In this document: piece after piece, positions 33,865 through 44,938 of the stretch
Layout: the number at the start of each line of letters is the position of its first letter
Position numbering within the stretch: position 1 is the stretch's first letter
Source of the DNA: Paraconiothyrium sp. Pb-2020
Taxonomy: Eukaryota; Ascomycota; Dothideomycetes; Pleosporales; Didymosphaeriaceae
Direction: 5' to 3'
DNA length: 64,000 bases
Assembly (NCBI GenBank): GCA_022419385.1
Contig: JAJUBI010000001.1
Span: 2,914,001-2,978,000, forward strand
Program-made: the position numbers and the translations under genes
The notes under the pieces: model-generated
What the model was told of the DNA's origin: nothing
Database searches by the model: none
Seen by the model: only the letters and a program-made list of their open reading frames with translations

Positions 33865-35875
33865 CTACAATTTCTTTACATCTCCAACATTTCCTGCTAC
33901 TTCCCTCCCAACTACACTATACAACCCACTCCTAATCCTACAATCAAAATACCTCTCCGAACCTGTCCCATAGGGCGTCCATTCCACCTTCTGATCATCA
34001 CATTCAAAATCTCCATTCTCCCCACAACCGCCGAGAAGCCCCTGGCCATCGTTCCCGCCCGTGCTCCACATCGCATGACACCCTTCTGTATACTCCCATT
34101 GAATGCGCGTCTTGTCTTTGTCCAGCGGATCCCAGACTTTCATGTCGATGGTGTTAGGGAGATCCGGCGCTGTGATGGGGGAGCCAACGCCCTTGTTGCG
34201 GTCCTGGCCGTTGGAGTCGGTGAGGGTCCAGCTAAAGTACGAAAGTTAGCGATAAAGCGAATTGTTAAAAATAAGGAAGGAGGTGGACTTACTCGATCTC
34301 CCAGATGTCGCCGATGATTTGCTGGTGGATGTGCATCGTCCACCTGTCCGTGACAGGCGGCAGCGGTGTCGGCGAAGGCGGAGGCGGTGGAGGTTCTTCG
34401 GATGATGAAGGTGGCGGTGGTTCTTCGGACTTTGAAGGTGGGGCAGGTGCTTCAATAGTCGTCGAAGATACGACGACTGTTGCCAATGTTGTCAGCACAA
34501 GTGTGGCGGACGGACTCGCAGTCGCATTTCCATCTTCTACCAAACCCGGATCGATCTTGCCCAGCATATTCTCGATGGCGTCCGCCCCGTCCAAGATCGC
34601 TTGAGCGTCCGAAAGCTTCCTGATTCCATCTGGACTGAGGGAAGGTGCCAGCGTACATGCCGGGTTATCTTGTTTTGTACGGATTTCAGACACTGTCGTC
34701 GGTGCTGCGTTGCAAGCAATATTCTTCTGGCAAACGGTGGTGGTGCACGATGTGGTGAGTGTCGTTTCTGGGCTGGCAGTACTAGCGATGCAGGATGCGG
34801 TGCACTGGTCTGCTGTCTTGGGTTCGTCACAGTCGAGTTCTGGAGGTACCGTGGGGCTAGGAGCTTGCGTGGGATCTGCACCTCCACCTCCTGTTTTTGT
34901 GGGATCGTTGTTACCAGTATTGCTTGGCTGAGGAGGGTTCGATGGATCGGGGTTAGGATCTGGGGTTGGATTTGGGTCTGGGTTAGGGTTAGGATTGTCT
35001 GGATTGGAGGGATCATCTGGGTTGGAGGGATCATCTGGATTGGAAGGATCATCTGGATTGGAGGGATCATCTGGATTGGAAGGGTCATCTGGATTGCTTG
35101 GGTCAGGGTTACTCGGATCAGGGTTACTCGGATCAGGATTCGTTGACGGTCCAGGAGGTGTCAAAGTAATAGGTACCGGGATAACCACTCCCCCCGCGTC
35201 AGTCGAGCTCGATGTTGAAACAAGAGGTGTAGGGGTTCCTGTCGGAGATGTTGGACCGGAAGTGTTGTCTGGGATTGGATCAGAGCTGGGATCCGGGTTT
35301 GGATTGTCTGGGCTTGGAGGATCTGGATTTTGAGGTGGGCCGGGAGGCGTCAGGGTAATGGGTACCGGTACGACCACCCCGCCAGCATCAGTCGAGCTTG
35401 AGGTTGAGACGACAGGAGTAGGGGTTCCAGGCGGAGGAGTTGCACCTCCACTGGTGCCGGGTGGAGGTGGAACGGCTGCTACAGTCGTATCCGTGGCTTG
35501 CGGACCAGGCGGTGTCACTGGAGGTCCAAGTAGCTGATTGCGCCACCTACACCTTGTAAGCCATGATACTGGGTTGAACCATGGACAAGCTTACCAATAG
35601 CCTTTAGGTTGTACGATTACACTCACAGTAGGAGTGATGAGCAGTGCGCCGGTGTCGGTCTGCGTGATTGTCGTTTGGATGGTGGTTGTGGCAGAGAGCT
35701 CAGTCAAGTCAGTCCAAACGAAGGGGATCAACGAAGAGGATATCCCATCTGAGCCAACAATGGCAGTGGGTCGAGGAAGCGATGGTTCGGTCTCGTAGCA
35801 TGACTGATCTGTGCACACGAGGACATCTGCCGCAGCAGAGAGTCCTGTATACAAAATGAGAAGCGGAAGCTTCAT
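33865..35875 (-). CDS. Secreted Pro/Asn/Asp-rich repeat protein
   Basis: Minus-strand exons 35875-35595, 35546-34293 and 34231-33865 close to 633 residues. The signal peptide (MKLPLLILYTGLSAAADV) and first Cys motif CTDQSCYET indicate secretion. The centre contains two long internal repeats of about 35 residues (STSSSTDAGGVVVPVPITLT versus STSSSTDAGGVVIPVPITLT) and a run of NPDDPSNPDDPS-type hexads encoded at about 34995-35150. A Cys-rich block follows (LDCDEPKTADQC, then a stretch with TTSCTTTVCQKNIAC), then a Pro/Glu/Ser hinge. The C-terminal globular part has HAMWSTGGNDGQGLLGGC and SERYFDCRIRSGLYSVV with paired cysteines. No enzyme motif was recognised. Layout (signal, Pro hinge, Cys-rich ends) suits a cell-wall or extracellular protein, possibly an effector; this is inference. 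The repeats may make its length variable between strains. Confidence 0.8.
34995..35150. repeat. In-frame 18-bp tandem repeat (DDPSNP codons)
   Basis: On the plus strand the unit is close to GGATTGGAGGGATCATCT, about five to six copies with A/G differences. It is followed by a 15-bp unit (GGGTTACTCGGATCA) in two copies. It lies inside the secreted repeat protein and keeps its frame. Confidence 0.85.
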
Positions 35876-36893
35876 TTCGAGAACGTACAAGCGACGCGCA
35901 GAGCAAATGATGGCTCGTAGGGCAGTAGCAATATGTGATAGTTTCTAGCTCAACGAAAACTGCGATGGTTGAGGTGATGGATCAACTCCACTGAGGGTAC
36001 TTGTAGAGATTAAATGGCACCCTCATGACAGTTACGCAGCTTACCCTCCGACTGTAATCAGACAAGTTGAAACGTGGCGATGCTCTAATGGCAAGGATGT
36101 ACTCAATTTTTGTGTTTCCAAGACGTGCATCACCCCATGGAGTGACTGATATAGACTGAGCTCTCGGTTTCCTCGATTAGCGCCGTAAAAGCTTTGGTGC
36201 GAATATGTCTCAGATGCTACAAACAATGCCCACTGTATTTCTGGAGAGTCTACTCGAAACGATTACAGCCGAACGTACAGCCCGTACACGCAAGCAGGAA
36301 TGCGGCGGCGCTACTTCTCAGATGTTTTGGAGTATTTCTACACGGGCACAGTCGTAAGCTGACCGAGGTACACCGGGAAAGAAACGTCCCGAACAGTCGG
36401 CCAATCATTGTGGCTGATGTCAGCCCCCATTCTTTGAGTCTACCTGCCTCACACGCCGCGTGGGGCGGGGATGCACGTGAGATCTACGCGCCGTGAGCAT
36501 GTTGAAGCATTCGAATTTGGAATTTGATGTGTAGAAGTCGTATTTCTGGTACGGAGAGTTTGCATCGCTGCGGCACGTACGGGCAGATGTGTTGAGACTG
36601 AGGGTTTCTCCTTGAGGGATCTGGACATTGGACCGAAGACGAAACAACATGTACTCACTTCCCAGACCGAACGTGATATCTGCAAGTTATTCTTATCGTT
36701 CATGTTTTGGAGGTTGTCGAGTAATGCTGAGCCTCAATGAGAAGCATTCTTCTCGAGAAGGGGTGGACATATAAACTTCCCCGTTCCGGATTTACTGCCG
36801 TTCAATTCACACTGACAAGTTTCGGCTCACTAGTCATCTCTTGAGCTTCATTGGCGTCCCTTCTACAGTATTTGGAGATCCGTTACACTGAAC
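35876..36893. other. Divergent intergenic region, no supported gene
   Basis: About 1.0 kb between the secreted repeat protein and the metalloprotease. A short translated stretch near 36298-36355 (MRRRYFSDVLEYFYTGTV, then a GTAAGC donor) faintly resembles the last helices of a BTB domain, but there is no frame either side. It may be a relic; not called as a gene. Confidence 0.35.
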
Positions 36894-38462
36894 ATGTTGT
36901 TTTCTAAGCCTGGATGTCTGTTTCTCCTCTGTCTCACGGCGGGCGTGCTCCAAACCAATGCAGTTCCGGATAAAGTTCCAGAAGATGGTGCGGACAACTC
37001 CTTACTTGTAAGTATAGCTGTCTAATCCCAATCTGATATATTTCACTAATCACAAACTCATTAAGCCAACCTTTAACCTCCTCGGTGGGAATGGAGGCTC
37101 AGAAACAGGACGATGCACAGGAACAGATCTCGACAATCTCAAAGCATCTTACGAAGATATGTGCCTAATGGCCCAATCGGCACGCGATCAGATTGATTTC
37201 CTGCTCGCACAGGCTAGCACGACGGGCGGCAATGGCCCACAGAAGCCGGCAAGCAATGCGCAACAGGGAGTTGACGACTGGAAGAACTGGGAACGAGTTC
37301 GAGAAACATACCTTTCACTGTTCGGTTCAGATCCTTTCGTAAAGCCTGGTGACCCCGCTGGGCCTATACAGCCCGGACAGGCTATACCTGGGCATACACG
37401 ATCTATAAGAAGTCAGTACTACACTCTACGCTCTGGAGAGGCATAACATTCATTGAATTATGACGCTAATTTTTCCGTAGATTTCTACAACCGCGTGGCA
37501 ACTGAGTTGTGTATCGGACAGAAGACCGATATCTTGCTAGTGTGCACTGATGCACACTATCAATTCGTCAAGATAGGATCACCCGACCCTGGTGACCCGC
37601 AAGGTCGGAACATCGAAGACACACGTAAGCATTCTCGCTCCTCAACTCAATGAGAGGCCAATTACTCACTAGCCTTAAGATCCACAATGCAAGAGCTTAG
37701 GCGGAGTTTGGTTTTCACCAAACATGCCTCAAGGTAAACAGTATCGCGAAAGCCCGCCGCCAAAGAATCCCGGGGAGGGCCCCTTTTGTAATGGCGATCA
37801 TGGGACTTTGGCAGTCACAGTACGCGACCTGGACGCGATATTCTTTTGCAAAGACGTAAGGGGGCTATCCTGCCAAACCACAACTGTAAGGCAGCGCACA
37901 TTCTAACTCATTCGGCAGGGCTTGGACACGAACATTCATAAAACCATAACACTAAAGAATCTACGCAACAGCATCAAACCAGCAAGTCGTAGGTATAAGA
38001 AATTGGAAGATAAAGACACGCTCTTGCAGGTCCTGATGTTGGGTAAATTGACGAAACTTGAAGACGTTGGGAGAGTCGGAGGGGAAATCATGCCCGTGAC
38101 TTGGTTGCACGAGCTGCATCATCTCCTCTCAGACAGTAAGTAAATTTATTGCTATATCTTCTAGTGACTCGTCGCTGCGCTTGATTGCTAATCCTGCCCC
38201 AGGCAAGGATGAGCCCGCCGTCGATGAAAAGGGGAACCGTATCAAAGTCACAGAGAGCACCTACAATCCGGCTACAAACGAATATGAGGATGAAGAAGTC
38301 GATAAAAAGGCATACGGGTACGATTTGGCCAAGGACCTTGCTCTCTACGGCGGAATTTCGGCGATGGTGAATCCTGACAATTCGGCGTTTTTTGCACTGG
38401 CTATGTTTTTCGGAGACTATGACTGGTCGAGAGGTTTCGCTATGCCATTGAAGAAGCCATGA
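36894..38462 (+). CDS. Secreted zinc metalloprotease-like protein (HELHH)
   Basis: Six exons (36894-37007, 37066-37411, 37481-37624, 37680-37855, 37919-38135, 38203-38462) close to 418 residues. A signal peptide (CLFLLCLTAGVLQTNA) is followed by Cys-rich lumenal sequence. The zincin motif HExxH appears as TWLHELHHLL in exon 5 near 38105. About 70 residues on, NPDNSAFFALAMFFGDY resembles the helix that follows the metal site in deuterolysin/Lys-specific-type peptidases (M35/aspzincin-like), and SKDEPAVDEKG with AYGYDLAKDL fits the same layout. The third metal ligand could not be pinned down. Family M35-like is my best guess rather than a firm match. The start is the first ATG, with an in-frame signal. 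It is likely extracellular; the substrate is unknown. Confidence 0.7.
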
Positions 38463-38586
38463 TCGAGTTCCAGAGACATGGACATGGACCGTGTGTAGTA
38501 GCGGTAGACGTCCGAACGATTTTGAGTCGTTGTGTCGTCCAGGATTAAGGTGTTGCTATTGGTTTTCTTTATGAATCTCGCTATCT

Positions 38587-39562
38587 TCACATAATGCAGC
38601 ATCCTTTGTGGCGTTGGCGTTGGCGTTCTTCAATCCTCTGCGCCATATTGTGTGCCATGATCTCAGCATCTGGCCAGATCAACGGGGAGGCGGCTTCGAA
38701 ATCTCTCAATTTGAAGGTGCCTTGTCTGACATGCGCACCTGCATCCCTGAGTCTCGCACAATGTTCTAAGACTTGTTTATCCCACCAGTTACTCTCAACT
38801 TTCCTTCCATAACACTTCATGCTATCTCGGTCTGGATGCTTGAATCGCGCCATCGCCTGAGAGTTTGCCCAATATATGAGAAAGACAAAGGTGCAAACGC
38901 AAGATCCTAAATTAGGGTTAGAAGCCTCGTCGCCCTCATGAATTCCCAGCACCACCCGCTTTATATCTCCAAAAGGTCGATCCACGCGGCAGAGAACGTC
39001 TGGAAGGAGCCTTCGACAATCGTCTCTCAGTGTCATCATATCGGTGCTGGCTAAATCGTAAAGTGAACCGCCTGAAGGGACTTCAACCATGAAGACGTCG
39101 CAGTGTCGCTCTTGCCACGGATAAGGGTCGCAGAGAATCGGCTCATTGCGATCAGGGCTCTGTATATGATAGATTCTCGGTTCCGAAGTGAGAAACGGAG
39201 ATAAGTGCTCAATAGACCTGGGCATGCCCTTCGCTTTCAAGGCCGCCATCGCCGCTTGCGAAATTTCGTCTCTCTGGAGAGACTGGTGCTTTCGTACTAA
39301 ATGGTATATCATATTAGTAATCTTGAATGGAACTTACAGCTTGACACGAACCTAGCATGATGCACACCTTGTCTGGGTCAGTCGTCTCATCGCCCCACAT
39401 TATCCATTCAGGCATTTCCTCCTGCTCGAGGTGCTTCAAGCATCGTGTGAATATTGCTTCTAGGGATGCTGGAGGCCCGCGCTCAGTGAACGGGACTTTG
39501 AATTCGAGCTCAATGATAGAAGTCACGGATTGAAGTCTATGCAATAGCCTAGGCTGAGACAT
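38587..39562 (-). CDS. Hypothetical protein ending in a CaaX box
   Basis: Two exons on the minus strand: 39562 to about 39350, and 39290-39298 to 38587. The junction is ambiguous: donor GTTCGT with acceptor TTTAG (branch TACTAAT) or donor GTAAGT with a slightly later AAG acceptor. Both keep the downstream frame. The protein begins MSQPRLLHRLQSVTSIIELE, has a Trp/Asp-rich EWIMWGDETTDPDK, a long middle with no recognised domain, and ends ...RQRQRHKGCCIM. CCIM is a CaaX motif with a polybasic stretch before it, the usual pattern for farnesylation and membrane attachment. I do not recognise the family. It is not an evident Ras-like GTPase, as no G-motifs are visible. Confidence 0.65.
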
Positions 39563-40612
39563 GGTTTGAGGATCTGCTCTCGTCAAATGCTGTAATCAGA
39601 AGTACGAAGGTCAGGGTGCGGCGAGGACGGAATTCCTCGTGGCCTTGCCGTCGCTTTGGGGCATTTTGGGGCATTCATATATCCCTTCTGGCCCTTCTCG
39701 TCGGCGATGTTTTGTCAAGAAAGGTCTCACAACGATACATTTCCACAATAAGAATTGAGTGGGCGGCTAATCCAGCTATTCATAGCTTAGCACAGAGTCA
39801 GCACATGGGGCCCATGCAACCCGTGGACGGGTCCCAGCTCTCCGCGTTCACGACGTAAAAACGTAAAATATCCCAGTGATCGTGGCTCACATCAGCTTCG
39901 ATTTCGCGATGCGGTGATTCGTAAACGACGTCATCGAGGGTTGAGCCCACGCTTACCCTATACGGCTAGTGCGGGCGAGTGTCACGTGGCCAGCCCTGCA
40001 TCTGGGCAGCGTGGATCTGTTTCGAAACAGAGCACCATGTACGCCGGTCCAATAGAGCGCTGACTAACGGAAGCGCTGTTCCACTATCGACCGCAGCATC
40101 CGAGGACCCTCTGTTACTCCACATTGTCGTTCAGCTCGCTCACGCAGTGTTTCCACTGTCTGCTGATCGAATACCTAGAATTGATTGCGAGCAGAGAGCA
40201 CCTTCCCGTAGCAAAAAACACATCATGTATGTCTTGGGCAGTATATTGGCGCGGGGACACGACCTCAGCCGGTTTCATGTGCTATGGTCGATCTATAGCT
40301 GTCTTCAGCTGCGACGCTTTATTGGATGTGCTCGCCCATTATAGAGGTGGAGCTGAGCCCTAGCAGGAAGGAGCCACGTCCGCTAAGCCTCACATGGCCA
40401 GCATGGCCACGAGAATCGAGCAGGCTACGTAAATGCAGACACTGGAGGCGCTCGATGCACAAAGCGCCAGCGCGCATGAACTCAGGGCCTCTTGCATCTC
40501 CCTCCCTCTGCTTTGTTTGCACTCGCGCACATCCAAGTCTTCGACGTTTCTTCAAGTGTTGCGACTACACACAATAATCCATTCGTTTCCGTCAAAGCAT
40601 CGAATCAGCACC
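39563..40612. other. Divergent intergenic region, no gene seen
   Basis: 1.05 kb holding promoters of the CaaX protein and the GPI-anchored protein. Plus-strand ORFs here (39979-40344, 40433 region) overlap the next gene's 5' UTR and have no recognisable content. Confidence 0.4.
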
Positions 40613-41306
40613 ATGTTCGCCCATCCTCTCGCTTGCGCCTTCCTCCTGCTTGCTGGTGTGAATGCGCAAACCACCGCACCAGTGAGCAGCGAGGAGGGCT
40701 TCTTGACCATTCAGACTATCGTGCCGAGCAATGTCGCGAGCAGTGTCGTGAGCAGTGTCGTGAGCAGTGTCGCAAGCAGTGTCGCAAGCAGTGTCGCGAC
40801 CGATGGTGAGTCTACTTCGGCATGCCTGGAGGTCTGCGTCGTTGAGCCTTGTACCCAATGTGTGCACTCGCGTCAGGCAACCTCAATAGCCGTGCTAACA
40901 TGAAGCAGGCCCGTTGACCAACCCACTGCGCACCACGGAATCAATCCCTCAACTCACGTTCTGTGATGGCGTCTACACAAACACTCCTTGCAGCGCATCG
41001 GCAACTGGACAGATGTCGATCCCTCAGGGAGAGACTCCCGAGCCTACCTCCGCAAGCGCCAGCTCAACCGGTGCTTCCGCGTCCGAGGGCTCTTCTTCCA
41101 CATCCCAAGCCACCGGTAGAAGCTCTACTGGAAGCGCAACCCGAATTACCCCGACCAGCTCCGCATCTGGCTCTGTTCCCTCAACATCGACGACATCAAC
41201 ACCAGGCGCTGCTGTTTCGACGTTCAAGCGCGACGGAAGTTTGGTATGGGTGGCAGCCCTCACAGGTCTTTCTGCCACACTGGGATTCGCCTGGACCCTG
41301 CTTTAA
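40613..41306 (+). CDS. Small GPI-anchored Ser/Thr-rich surface protein
   Basis: Two exons (40613-40805, 40909-41306) give 196 residues. Signal peptide MFAHPLACAFLLLAGVNAQ; then a Val/Ala/Ser repeat (SSVVSSVVSSVASSVASSVA) encoded by a 12-bp tandem repeat; a Cys-containing patch (LTFCDGVYTNTPCSA); then a long Ser/Thr-rich stretch suited to O-glycosylation; and a hydrophobic C-terminus (VWVAALTGLSATLGFAWTLL) that looks like a GPI-addition signal. No catalytic domain. It is probably a wall or surface adhesin-type protein. Signal and tail are seen directly; surface location is inferred from them. Confidence 0.75.
40727..40799. repeat. 12-bp in-frame tandem repeat in GPI-anchored protein
   Basis: Unit close to AGCAGTGTCGTG, about six copies with G/A and T/C differences, encoding (SSV[VA])n. 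It is a candidate for length variation. Confidence 0.85.
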
Positions 41307-41861
41307 ATCGCTCTCTCACTGTCGTTTGGCATCGTTCAAAGGCGTTGGACCACCGGTATGGAAGTTGATCATCTATAGGACATATGATAAAATTGACAGT
41401 CGCATAATGTATATACACAAACAAAAGCAAGACATCATGAACATGTACAAAGGCAATTTCCCGCGTGCCCCACGCCTCCGTTTATTCCCCGGTAGCCTAA
41501 CGACCCTTCCCCAGCCCTGCACGTGCGACAACGTGGAGCCTTCTTTGGAAGGCTTTCCTGTTTTCGATTGCGTTGACCAAGTTGAAATGTTATCGTGATA
41601 TTCTGCCGGCTGCATTAGCAGAGCTTGTATCCAATCTCGAAGCCCGGGATGCTGCCCACTCCAGCGCCACAGCCCGGAACGTCTAGGCTTGCGAATTGAC
41701 ATGCGCCGCGACAAGGCTGAGCCGCCGAGCACTGCAGCTAGAGCCGCGTACTCGCGTAGCATTGTACGGGCGTTTCCGACGGATACGCCGGGGCTTCTAT
41801 ACACCTACACCAGCGCCGGCGCGCTTCACAGTCGCTCTTTCCTGCCATCGCATTCACAGCC

Positions 41862-43388
41862 ATGGCTTCCTCAAATAATGACATACCGACACCAGTGCCG
41901 TTCCCTCGCCCCGATGCCACGCAGACCACACCGCCGTCAACGGGCGCCACGCCGACAACTCCGGTCGCAAAGCGGTCACGCACGTCTACCAATGCGTCTA
42001 CCAATTCAGTTACCAGTCGTATACGTACCGCGAGCATAAAGGCTATGGAGGCTACGCCTCCCCCGGGCATGTGGGCAGCTACAGGCTCCGTGACCGCCAA
42101 AGCGCCTACGCTGGTAGACATCAGGGGTGGTCACTTCGACGAGTCGGGTTGGCAGGAGGAGCCGCAGCGGATGAAGGCCCAACGAAGAGGAAGCAAGAAC
42201 GAGATCAATACGCGATCTCTGCAAAGAACGGGCAGCAATTTGCATGACCTCGTTGAACATGAAAGCGCAGATCGACCGCCGATGGATACTACGCAGACAA
42301 GCTCGCCTGATAAGCTCAAGTCGCAAGGCGCACAGCAATCTGTTGAGCCGTTTCCTACGATGACGGAGGAGGACATGAATCCACAACCTCCGCAAGAGCA
42401 GGCTCCCAGGTACGAAGTCTCACAAACACCAAGCTACGAGGACGCTACGAAGGAAGGCTTGAAGGATGGGTCGAAGATCAGAGGAAAGGGAAAGTCGCGT
42501 AGCGACAAACATAAAGAAGCTCCGCAGCATGTATGTTTGTTTCGAAGCTCCCTTGCTACAAATCTGACTATGCGACAGTATGCCAACGGCTATGTACCTC
42601 CACCGAAACTACCCTGGACCACCTCGACCGTCATCGGACTGAAAGCCTTCTGGAAGTGGTTTCTCACAATCCCCGGCTTTCTAATCACACTGTACGGTTT
42701 GAACGTGGTGGCCTGGGGCGGCATGCTCTTCCTGCTCCTCTGCAACGCTGCACCCGCCATGTGCACCCCAACGTGCGACGACATCCAGTCCCCGCGACGA
42801 ATATGGGTCGAGATCGACTCGCAAATCCTCAACGCACTTTTCTGCGTCACCGGGTTTGGGCTTGCGCCATGGAGGTTTCGCGACTTATTTTGGCTGGGAT
42901 ACTGGCGACTCGGTGGTGCAACGCGCAAACAGATCGGCATGAGGAGACTCGCAGGCATACATCGTGGATGGTCCCGCCTGCCTGGCTCGCAGGAGCTGCC
43001 CGAAGATGCGGACGCCTCGACTGTGAACCATGATGATCCCGCAGTGCCGATACCCGTCTCGAAAATTCCCGATCCCCCGCCCACGGGTATCCGCGCGCCG
43101 CCTACAAAGGGCTGGAAGATGGACTTCGTGGTGTGGATGAACGTCTGGAATACCTTCTTCCAGATCGTGCTGTGCTTCTACATGTGGCACTACAACAGAT
43201 ACGACCGCCCCTCATGGGCAACGGGTCTTTTCGTCGCGCTAGGCTGCATTGTCGCAGGTGTAGGAGGCATCATGATGTTCATCGAAGGCAAAGCTGTGAA
43301 AAAAGTCGAGGGTGTACCCATGCCTGAGGGTGGATACCAGGGTGTACCGGCAGATGCGGAAGCTCAGCCTCTTCAGGCTGGCAGGTAA
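41862..43388 (+). CDS. DUF2985-type multi-pass membrane protein
   Basis: Exons 41862-42530 and 42579-43388 give 492 residues. The whole stretch is also open without splicing, but 42531-42578 is a textbook 48-nt intron (GTATGT...CTGACT...CGACAG). The N-terminal 220 residues are hydrophilic and disordered (Pro/Thr/Ser, then a Lys/Arg patch IRGKGKSRSDKHK). The C-terminal half has about four membrane segments (FLTIPGFLITLYGLNVVAWG with GMLFLLLC; ILNALFCVTGFGLAPW; FFQIVLCFYMWH; LFVALGCIVAGVGGIMMFI). PWRFRDLFWLGYW and WKMDFVVWMNVWNTFFQ match the DUF2985/PLAC8-related fungal family. Public entries are often labelled with unrelated enzyme names; the sequence shows no enzyme motif. Function unknown. 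Confidence 0.8.
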   Translation: MASSNNDIPTPVPFPRPDATQTTPPSTGATPTTPVAKRSRTSTNASTNSVTSRIRTASIKAMEATPPPGMWAATGSVTAKAPTLVDIRGGHFDESGWQEEPQRMKAQRRGSKNEINTRSLQRTGSNLHDLVEHESADRPPMDTTQTSSPDKLKSQGAQQSVEPFPTMTEEDMNPQPPQEQAPRYEVSQTPSYEDATKEGLKDGSKIRGKGKSRSDKHKEAPQHVCLFRSSLATNLTMRQYANGYVPPPKLPWTTSTVIGLKAFWKWFLTIPGFLITLYGLNVVAWGGMLFLLLCNAAPAMCTPTCDDIQSPRRIWVEIDSQILNALFCVTGFGLAPWRFRDLFWLGYWRLGGATRKQIGMRRLAGIHRGWSRLPGSQELPEDADASTVNHDDPAVPIPVSKIPDPPPTGIRAPPTKGWKMDFVVWMNVWNTFFQIVLCFYMWHYNRYDRPSWATGLFVALGCIVAGVGGIMMFIEGKAVKKVEGVPMPEGGYQGVPADAEAQPLQAGR

Positions 43389-44009
43389 TACTAGTTTCGC
43401 TGCAGTCATGATGATCTGTGCCTAGCCTCATGCTAGCAGCCTGACTGTGGCACCTTTCATTGGCCAGGGGAGTTTCTTCCAGGCTCTTGGCACCGTTCGC
43501 CTCTATGCGAACGACGCCACCATGAAGTTCTACACGTCTTGTTTGCTATATTCAGATACCCACATGCATATACCCGTTCTATGACCATCGTACTTCATTG
43601 CTCCAATGTTATCGTCTTGCTTTGCCTTGAGTGCTGGGGTGCCTTGGGAGACTCGTGATGTAAGGTTCACTAGGCCTCCCCATCTGTAAGCGCGCATATT
43701 CTCGCCTCCAGTGTGCATGGGACTTCGGCACCCGGCAGGAACTCATCTCAGCCAAGGCAGTCCGCTCGACCTAATTCGGTGCAAACAGTGCTCACAAGAT
43801 CTCATACACGGCCTTATGACGTTATGACGTATCCGGGGGAGTAGCTATCCGCCGAAGCTGCGAGATGACTGCTCGAGGTGGTTAATAAGGCGGCGAGTCC
43901 GCCTTGCCTTCTTCCGCCGACGATATCCTTCCTCTATATAATAACAGCCTTCCCACCCTAAATACCTCTTATACGCCTGATACTACGTCGTGGAAGGCTT
44001 TCATAAGAG
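43389..44009. other. Intergenic region, no gene seen
   Basis: 621 bases between the DUF2985 gene and the Pro/His-rich gene. CTCTATATAATAACAG near 43935 is a TATA-like element about 75 bases upstream of the next start codon. Confidence 0.4.
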
Positions 44010-44938
44010 ATGGCAGCAGCAGAATACTACATGGGCACTGCGGGCGCGCAGCAGATGCAAGGCCAGAGTAGACCGCACCCATATGAGCTCCCAGGACAGC
44101 AACAATTATACTCGCAGCCTCCAAACCAGCTCCAGCCTTACAACGACAAGCCACCAAGCTACTCGCCATATCCCACCCAACAACCACCACCACAGATCTA
44201 TCAACCTCAACAATACCAACAACAACCACCACCACAAGGCTATCCTCAACACCGGCAGCCCTACCCACCACCACCAGCATCATACTCGCCACGCCCCTCC
44301 ACGCCGCAAACGAGACCCCAGGGCTATCCCCAACCCCCCCAGCAGCAAACTAGCTACCTCGGCGTCCCCCTCCAGCCGCCCCGCAGCCACTCCCAACCCG
44401 CCGCTCCCCGCGTCCACTTCGCCTCCCACGACTCCTACTCCAGCGACTCCGGCCGCTCCCTCGCCTCAGACTCCTCCTCTCCGCGGCGCCACAAGCACCG
44501 CCACCACCACCACCGCTCGCACTCCCACTCCGACCGCGACCGCGACTACGACGACGACCGCCAGCGCAGCGCACACTCAAAGTCCCACAAGAACCGCGAC
44601 ACCTTCCTCGGCGCGGGCGCGGGCGGCGTCATCGGCGATGCGATTTTTCCCGGCTGGGGACTGTGGGGGGGTTGTTGCTTGGGGGGTATGGGGGGCGGAA
44701 ACACGCGAGTAAGAAGCACCCTGAGCGTAGTCGTAGTCGGGGTGATGTAGGAGACGATCGGGGGAGGTATGAATATGAGGATGGGAGTAGCGGGGAGGAG
44801 AAGAGGAGGCGGAGACGGCATCGGCACCATGGGGAGAAGGGGAGAGGGTATGAGGGGGAGGATGGCGGGCATAGGAGGGGAGGGAGTGGGTGGGATGAGG
44901 GGAGTAGGACGTATAAGAAGGGGTTGGCTGTAAGGTAA
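44010..44938 (+). CDS. Pro/Gln/His-rich, Gly-rich protein with an apparent frameshift
   Basis: The first 218 codons (MAAAEYYMGTAGAQQ...) give a Pro/Gln/Tyr-rich N-terminus (QQPPPQIYQPQQYQQQPPPQ), a Ser/Asp patch, and a His/Arg/Lys run, then FLGAGAGGVIGDAIFPG. At about 44652-44656 the coding sense moves to another frame that continues LGTVGGLLLGGYGGRKHASK and a charged Arg/Asp/Glu/Gly tail ending at TAA 44936-44938. GAGxGGxIGDxIFPGLGTxGG is a continuous small-residue motif, so a 1-nt loss (GGCTG in place of GGNCTG) is the simplest reading. If real, the frame would run to an out-of-frame stop at 44750. Such Gly-rich segments occur in membrane-associating or phase-separating fungal proteins. The family has no known function that I can name. 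Confidence 0.65.
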
